Origin: Erigeron canadensis
Taxonomy: Eukaryota > Streptophyta > Magnoliopsida > Asterales > Asteraceae
NCBI RefSeq assembly: GCF_010389155.1
Contig: NC_057762.1
Location: 29,200,055 to 29,264,054, forward strand
Direction: 5' to 3'
DNA: 64,000 nucleotides
Under the pieces are notes generated by a model that had not been told where the DNA came from, did no database searches, and saw only the letters and a list, made by a program, of their open reading frames with translations. How positions within the stretch are numbered: position 1 is the stretch's first letter; every line of letters starts with the position of its first letter. A program made the position numbers and the translations under genes. Shown here piece after piece: positions 57,475 to 64,000 of the stretch.

Positions 57475-58230
57475 CGTGAACAAATTAAAAATTTGTCCAC
57501 ACTAATTAAAAGTGTGGATAATTGATGTAATACTATTTGTAGTGGATAATATGTATTTATATGACATGCACTAACAGAAGAAATTGTCTTCACAATGTGT
57601 TGACTTATAAAGTGGTAAAGATGAGAAAACACATCCGGGATATTAATGTCGACATGAAAAAGGTTGTAAATCATCCATTGAAGAGCTCTGAAATCTAAAA
57701 CCATTTGTTTTGTACACAAAAGTCCTATAATAGACAATAGCAAAAAATCCAGATAAAAGTTTTGGATTTAATAGGTTTCGGAAAAAAAATTACTCCAAAA
57801 CCATTTGTATTTGTCTAGCCTTTTCAAAAATACTAACCTTGTATGTTTAATCTATGTATAGGGAGTTGTTTTTAGAACGATAAGTGTTATATGTTAATTG
57901 ATCATGTCTTTAAAGTTTATTCATATGAAAATCATTATAATAATGTATATAATGTATGTTGCAGAAGAAACTTTTTTTTAAAACCTTCAAAATAGACTTG
58001 TGTGAATTTATGAATGAATTTGTTCATGTTTTTGTTCACATGTTACAAAATGGCTATATGTAAGGTTTTGAAAAAGTTTTGTTATACAACATACATTTTC
58101 ATAACGTTTTAGATGTGAATGAACTTTAAAATCATCTGATTCAAAACATATTTAAGGAGTTCTCATGATTTTTGCAAAAAAAGGTTCTCGAAATAAACGC
58201 TCGTCCTTGAGGTATATAATTATAGCGGGT

Positions 58231-58293
58231 ATACATACATACATACATACATACATACATACATACATACATACATACATACATACATACATA
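58231..58293. repeat. (CATA)n microsatellite
   Basis: About 15 perfect CATA units abutting the left end of the hAT element. The short CATACATA form in copy 1 and at 59352 suggests expansion after insertion. Confidence 0.92.
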
Positions 58294-59351
58294 CATGGAT
58301 GGTTCTACGATGAGGGCAGTGTGGGCAACTGCTCCCATTCTAATTTTGGTACAATATAACTTTTTAGAGGTATATTTGAAATTTTGTTCTTAAAAAATAC
58401 AATTAAACAGAAAATACATACATATGTCACCATCGTTGTCATAAACCTCTTCTTTGGAAGTATGTTACTTATATTGTAAGCATTAGTTTTAAGATAAAAT
58501 CTTCTATTGGTAAAGTAAAAATCTTGAGTTATTTTGATTTTTAATAGAGTTGGAAAAGAGAAGTTAAAGAAAGTGTTTTATTTGCTTTGGTGAATGTATC
58601 ATACATTGATAGATAATATAGCTGTATGTGAAAATATTTTTTTTTTTTCAAATTTTTATATAATAGTTATCACAATAATCAGGTGAAAATTTATGTAGAG
58701 ACTAAATTGTATATCATTTATTTCGATGAACTTATTTTATGTTGTTTAATATAACGAAACTCATCCGTCACCACATGCTCCAAAATTGCAAAGACTAATG
58801 TTCAAATTAAAGATAGATGTTCCCATAAGGCACTCACGCGAAACTATTTTAGGGGTCCATTTTTTCTAATTCTCAGGTGAAGACCAAATTTTTTTTGGTA
58901 AAAATTTTTTCCTCAAAGATGACTCTTATAAATAGAATAAGACTTTTAGGGGGCATTTGGTTGCGGAAAATACCCCTTGTTTTCCATTTTTGTTTTTTAA
59001 GAAAACATGAAAAACAGAAAACGTGTTCTAATCATAGTTTTCTAAGAATGTTTTCTAAGAAAACAAAAACAATGTTTGTTATTTTTCCATAGATAACTTG
59101 AAATTTTTTTTTTCTTGTTTTCCATTTTTCATTTTCATTTTCCATTTCATTCCCCCCTCCCCTCACATCTCTAACATGTTTTCAAGTTTTTTAATTAGAA
59201 CGCATTTTCAAAAATTTTATCTGTTTTATAGGAAATAAAAACTCCTTTCATTTTCTAGAAAATTAGAAATGAAAAACTATAAAACATTTTTTACAACCAA
59301 ACGCGCCCTTAAATTTACCCCCTCTCACAAAAAATTTTGGCTTCGTCCCTG
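58294..59351. mobile_element. hAT-like non-autonomous element, 8-bp TSD
   Basis: 1058 bp. Left CATGGATGGTTCTACGATGAG; complement of right CAGGGACGAAGCCAAAATTT. CATACATA lies on both sides (58286-58293 and 59352-59359), though the left one merges with a microsatellite. The uninserted site in segmental copy 1 supports the boundaries. A Harbinger MITE is nested in it. No transposase frame. Confidence 0.78.
58949..59308. mobile_element. PIF/Harbinger-type MITE nested in the hAT element
   Basis: GGGGGCATTTGGTTGCGGAAA at the left; complement of the right GGGCGCGTTTGGTTGTAAAAA. TTA on both sides (58946-58948 and 59309-59311). The interior repeats TTTTCCATTTTT and AAGAAAAC phrases; 360 bp. Confidence 0.82.
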
Positions 59352-59861
59352 CATACATATACATATACATATATTATTATTAATAATATGATAGCATACA
59401 TGTTAATCAAAATTTCAGCACAAACAGATATTAATAAACAAACTCAACTCGAAATACGACATGAGTAGAATGTACACTATATAGAATAAGAAAAATCACG
59501 TACCTCTCCATATATGTAGAATATGTTAAGTTATGGTTGGAATGAATATTAAATTGGATTAAATAATGTATATATCAATTAATGTTGTAAATTATGTGCT
59601 ATAGTAATATTTGGATGGTAACATCATATAAAAAACTATAGAACTCAAAATATGGGATATTTTTTATAGAGGGATGCAATTAATTAACTATAGAAGATAA
59701 AAAAAAAAATTAACAAATATTTATATGGCATGCACCAATAAGAGAAATTGTCTTAAACGTGTTTTGACTTATATAGTGGTAGAGATAAGACAACACATTT
59801 CATGATATTAATGTTGACATGAGAAAGATTGCCAATCATCCATCGATGAAGAACTCTGAAA

Positions 59862-60818
59862 TATGTCTTCTCTATCTTCATTTTCTTTATTTGTTTTTCT
59901 TTTACGATATGAAAGAGAAACTTAGGGAACTGTTTTATTCCCAATCGGGTACATAGATCACATGAAGTCCTATCAATACCCCTTTGATACCATGTTTCTC
60001 TCTTTTTTTTTTCGGTTCATATTTGACTTACAAGATGTGAGATACGTTGAGTCTTCTCATCGAATTCTTGATTTAAACACTTATTATGCTACATCTTTTT
60101 ATTTTTTATCTATATGAATAAATCTATAATTGGGATTGAAAATTTAATAATGAATGTAGGTAGTATTAATGAGTAGGTGAAATAAATAATTATGTATGAT
60201 TAAAAATAATGTTTTGGAGCATAGCCGCATAGGTGATTGAAAATAAAAATTGTGGAGTGTTTAAGGCTAAACGGAAATCCCCTTTTTTCACCCAAATTTC
60301 GCCTTTCACACCACCCTTTAAACAAAAAGGTTTACTTTTTTTTTAGTAACTGTTGATACAAACAGCACATTCATTCACCTGCTTGTAATTAAGTTGTTGC
60401 CCTCTATCTCCATATATATTTGGTGATGGAATTTATGCATATCGGGAATAAAAAGAGCCAACTTGTTAGCTAATCATATTTAAATAGAATGTAAAAGTTG
60501 CTTGTAAAAGACATAAAAAATGCGTATATAAGTTTTATAATTCATTTTGCTTAGACGACTAATCATTATCATTATACTCATATAATAATAATAGATAATA
60601 AATAATAAAGGTATGAAATAGAAGTATGTATATGTATATACCTCGGTTCGATTGAATGAATCGATGTTTTCATGGATCTCTGATTATTAAGTGCATAACG
60701 AGAGGATGTGATAAATATACCAAGAAAAAGTAGAAGAGAATTTGGTTTATTTGTATTCCTTCTTTTATAAGTAAGCAAGCAACTTGACACGTTCCTTTGA
60801 TGGCATGCATATACTATT
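59862..60818. other. Intergenic, no gene seen
   Basis: AT-rich, without repeats or open frames that I can support. Confidence 0.5.
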
Positions 60819-61105
60819 GGTTTTTAGTTAATGCGATTTGAAGATAAGGATTCAATTCAAAATGTTGGTCGACTTAAAGAAGCATAGTCACCAATAATGA
60901 TTCCTATTTTTACAAATGATGAAATGAACAATTTTCGTTTAAATTTATACTATTAATTATTTTTATGGAAAGAAAAACATTACAAAACTCGGCTACTACT
61001 TATGGTTTTTAGTTGATGCGAGTTGAACATAAGGATTCAATTCAAAATGTTGTATGACTTAAAAGAAGCTTAGTCACAAATAATGATTCCTATTATTACT
61101 AATCT
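60819..61105. repeat. Diverged 185-bp tandem duplication
   Basis: GGTTTTTAGTT, AAGGATTCAATTCAAAATGTTG, then CTTAGTCACAAATAATGATTCCTAT-like sequence occurs at 60819-60910 and again at 61004-61095. Confidence 0.85.
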
Positions 61106-61883
61106 TCTTTTTATATATATATATATAACAATAATAATAAAAGAGCTTCCTAAATTAATTTTTAAAAAAGTCTCCACATTTAGATGAAAAGCTACTTTAA
61201 ATTAAGACCATTATATTGTTTTAATTACATCACTTTCCAATTTTAGATTAATATAAATTATTAATAATAGTTAAGTAATAATAACTTTGACTAAACTAAA
61301 TAGTAGTAATATTAATTTACATACACCTTGTTTTTATCCTCTCCTATAATTATATAATCACAATTATATATCAATTTTATTTATATATTATCTGTTATGA
61401 TTTTAAATTTTTTGATTTCATATACTTCTCATAAGTTCTCCAAATCATCTTCTTTTATAAATAAAATCTATTTTGGATTCATCAAATCTTCAATAACTTA
61501 AGAAGATTTAAATTAACATTTATAATTTCTATAAAATTATTAAATTTATAATTTTTTTAATTAAGAATCTCTTATATAAATAAAAGAAAATTGTGATGAC
61601 ATCATTATTATTAAAGAAAAACATGCTTGGCATTATTAGACATTTTCTTATTAATTAATTGTTTTTATTTAATTAATTTATGACATCATATTTAATTATT
61701 TATTGTTTTTTTATTCTTCCATTATAAAGTATCTTCACTTTTAAATATTTTAAATTTTAATTATTATTCATATATTTCTTTTCATTTTACTATCGAATTA
61801 AATGACATATACATACATTATTCGGTATATCAACATAAGTTTTTGTTTGGTTTGTCCGCGTAATACGCGGGTTACTAAGCTAG
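61104..61883 (+). mobile_element. Helitron-like element A
   Basis: The 3' end has CCGCGTAATACGCGG (hairpin) and, after GTTACTAAG, CTAG followed by T: the Helitron terminus rule. The proposed 5' end TCTTCTTTTTATATATATAT is a guess. No Rep/helicase frame, so non-autonomous. Confidence 0.6.
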
Positions 61884-62775
61884 TTAATTATTAAACAATA
61901 ACTTTGACCTCAACGACATTGTTTTTTAACATACCAATTAATTATAGCTAAAGATGAAAAGATACTATTATATTAGATAGTTGAAGAATAGATAAGAACG
62001 AGTTTTGGTTGTGGATAGTAATGTATAGAGTTTAAAACAGGAAAGAAAAACAATATATAAAAAATATGATAATTAGTTTTAAATAAAGTAAACTAAATGG
62101 TGGTGATAAATTTTGTATATTTAAATCTTAGTTAAAAGTTTAAAATGATAATTAGCTTTAAATAAAGTAAACTAAATTTAAAGAGACATATTTATCTTTA
62201 AAGCTTTACCACTGTATGGATGGTTAATGAGAAAACTACTGACGATGAATGGTTCATGATACAATATACAAACCATATAGACAATTTTTGTAATATACTT
62301 TTATTAGTATAATTATACTTAAAAGTATTTGTTGCCCATATTTTTCAATATATAATTATATAGCAAAATAAAAAATATATGGCATTTTAAAAAAATTACG
62401 AGTTGTGATTGATCGATAAATCATTAGAACAACTATCTTTTCATATACAAAAAGATAGCATGAGTTTTTCTATTAGTCATATATAAATCGAATACATGTA
62501 TGTCGCTTATCAAGGCTTCATTTTAGATATTAATTTATAAAGGTTTGCATCTTTTACAAAAGTTAACTCTAAGATATTTTAAAAAATATATAATTAATTT
62601 ATTCAAAAGTCATGGGTTCAATTCTCGTCAAAAGAGGTTTTTCTTACGTTTGAGGGTTTCGTCATCACGTGTTCTTTTATTGGAATATGATGGGGTGGAT
62701 TTCTGGTGTCACATTGATATTTTTACTTTATATTTTTTATATGTTCTCTTGCGTATTATGCGGGTTAATAATCTA

Positions 62776-62776
<1 letters not shown>
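61884..62776 (+). mobile_element. Helitron-like element B
   Basis: The 3' end has TTGCGTATTATGCGGG and then TTAATAATCTAG-T. It begins right after element A with TTAATTATTAAACAATAACTTT, matching the start of element C. A 143-codon frame at its end runs into the TA repeat and shows no domain. Confidence 0.55.
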
Positions 62777-62812
<36 letters not shown>

Positions 62813-63677
62813 CAATAACCTTTAATTCTAAATTAAAAAAATCAAGACCCTCAATTAATTTTCAACATTTAATATCAACCATTGGATTAACCTTGATTAC
62901 ATCATTTTTGACTAAACAATTAGTCATATACTTTTTCCGTCTCTCAACTTTAATAAGTATGAAACTTTTGACATAGTAATATTAAAATGATATTTAGGTT
63001 AATCTAAACCATTCATTTTCACTTCCAAAGTTTATTGCCTCCATAATGTCAACCTTAATTAACTCGTAATTTTCTTATACAAACCATTAGCAATAAAGGT
63101 TATCAGTATAAATGGATGTTATATATATATATATATATATGAGAAAACATAGTACGTGGCTGTTAGACACTTAAGCTTGGGTGCAGAACCCCTCAGATAC
63201 CAAATTATATATATATATATATATAAATGTTTGTCCCTCCATGTTTTTTATTGATTAAAGAAAACAAGGTGTGAACGCCTAAGCTTATGTGTCTAACAGC
63301 CACATAAACTCTAACATCTATATATATTAGATACATAATAAATATAAAAACCAAACTTATCGAAAAAGATATATTTGTGTATGCATCACCATTTTTCAAC
63401 ATATTATATTTAATATTGTTAAATTAATAAAATGATACAAATGTAAAATGAATATTAGGTATGTGGATAATTGATCACTATAATCTCTATTTTTTTTTAT
63501 ATTTTATATCTACATTATGCAATTCTTTTGTTACATTTTAATTATATGTAAACAAATATAGCATTATTGTTTTTTCAATACTTTTTATTTACAATTTATC
63601 AATATAAGATACCATAAAACATTAATATTTTATTAGTTATATATGTTTATCCGCGTATTACGCAGGATATAATCTAA
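62777..63677 (+). mobile_element. Helitron-like element C
   Basis: The 3' end has CCGCGTATTACGCAGG and then ATATAATCTAA-T. The 5' side is a (TA)n run followed by TTAAAACAATAACCTTTAATTC. It carries an inserted inverted-repeat element at 63141-63313. Confidence 0.55.
63141..63313. mobile_element. MITE related to 30034-30212
   Basis: Left GTGGCTGTTAGACACTTAAG; complement of right GTGGCTGTTAGACACATAAG. Shares GCTGTTAGACAC and ACCCCTC with the Mutator MITE at 30034. Flanks do not give a clear 9-bp duplication. Confidence 0.65.
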
Positions 63678-64000
63678 TGATTAATTAAGTGAAAACTGAT
63701 TTCCCTTTTACCCTGCCTCATTTAATTTTTATTTTTTTTAAGAAGACAATAAATCTATACATCATTAATCTTTATAGAAAAAACACTATAAAGATTGATT
63801 AGGATTTGAACTCCGATCTATAAGTGAAAACTCCTCGTACCCCCACACTATTTTTCAAGCAATTATCAGTTGATCTCAGTTGATCTAGGTCTTATCTTTA
63901 CTCTTTTATAAAGCATTTTGAGATTTTATTTATGGTATGTCTTGAAAAATTAAGCATATTTTTTTTCCTCAAAAAGCCCCTTTCACCATATTAATGGTTT
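63678..64000. other. Intergenic, no gene seen
   Basis: AT-rich sequence up to the window end. A doubled CAGTTGATCT near 63868 is the only pattern noticed. Confidence 0.45.

Larger units (their letters stand above)
54783..57544. mobile_element. CACTA-type MITE (344 bp) split by a solo LTR
   Basis: Begins CACTACAAATA and ends TATTTGTAGTG, with GAT on both sides (54780-54782 and 57545-57547): classic CACTA termini with a 3-bp duplication. Subterminal motifs GTGAACAAATTAAAAATTT and GTCCACACTAA recur on both arms. Without the LTR it is 279 + 65 bp, so it has no transposase. Confidence 0.92.
53770..57693. repeat. Segmental duplication, copy 1 (with insertions)
   Basis: Matches copy 2 (57764-59861) in order: ACCATTTGTATTTGTC, GTTAATTGATCATGT, AAGGTTTTGAAAA, then (after the insertions) CATGCACTAACAGAAGAAATTGTCTT and AATCATCCATTGAAGA. 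Copy 1 carries a Mutator MITE (54587-54740) and a CACTA MITE with a nested solo LTR (54783-57544). Copy 2 lacks them. Non-coding. Confidence 0.85.
57764..59861. repeat. Segmental duplication, copy 2 (with hAT insertion)
   Basis: Directly follows copy 1 in the same orientation. It carries a hAT element (58294-59351) where copy 1 has an intact CATACATATACATATATATTATT site. Sequence divergence between copies is visible in most lines, so the duplication is not recent. Confidence 0.85.

Noticed and set aside
58141..58359. Frames made of MYVC/THIH repeats
   Set aside because: Direct translation of the (CATA)n microsatellite.
62545..62976. 143-codon plus-strand frame
   Set aside because: Runs through a Helitron-like 3' end and a TA microsatellite (poly-IY); no recognisable motif.

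Overview
This is plant nuclear DNA, very probably from a eudicot. It is AT-rich, its only intact genes are intronless AP2/ERF transcription-factor genes, and the rest is a dense mosaic of plant transposable elements: SINEs, MITEs of the hAT, Mutator, PIF/Harbinger and CACTA types, Helitron-like ends, a TRIM and solo LTRs. An asterid, possibly Asteraceae, is my guess from the look of the repeats; nothing here proves it.

The biological core is a tandem cluster of five CBF/DREB1 genes, all on the minus strand, at 8598-9245, 15467-16105, 21320-21976, 28240-28857 and 31642-32277 (called CBF-1 to CBF-5 here in coordinate order). Each has the CBF signature before the AP2 domain, a DSVWR motif after it, an acidic C-terminus and an LW-type ending. 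They form two recent pairs (CBF-2/CBF-3 and CBF-4/CBF-5) plus one divergent member (CBF-1). Homology in the 5' and 3' flanks shows that blocks larger than the coding regions were duplicated. Four promoters share a TATA box about 105-130 bp upstream of the ATG and a CGCG box 227-306 bp upstream. In CBF-1 the only CGCG boxes I see near that distance lie inside the two LTRs of a TRIM retrotransposon inserted upstream. DREB1 proteins bind CRT/DRE (CCGAC) elements and drive cold-response genes, so this looks like a cold-acclimation regulatory cluster.

Left of the cluster (1-8.6 kb) lie a decayed CACTA-like element with a five-exon Ptta/En/Spm-type pseudogene, a SINE with target-site duplications, and a MITE nested in a larger element. 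Between the CBF genes are hAT MITEs (two with perfect 8-bp target duplications), a Harbinger MITE, a 323-bp near-perfect tandem duplication, a MULE with long inverted repeats, and Helitron-like elements.

Right of the cluster (32.6-64 kb) I find no credible intact gene. This part holds LTR-derived sequence, three tRNA-type SINEs, a ~280-bp tandem array, two solo LTRs with perfect 5-bp target duplications, several 9-10-bp-TSD elements, and a tandem segmental duplication (53.8-59.9 kb) whose two copies carry different insertions. One of these is a solo LTR nested in a CACTA MITE. Three Helitron-like 3' ends follow head to tail at 61.9-63.7 kb.
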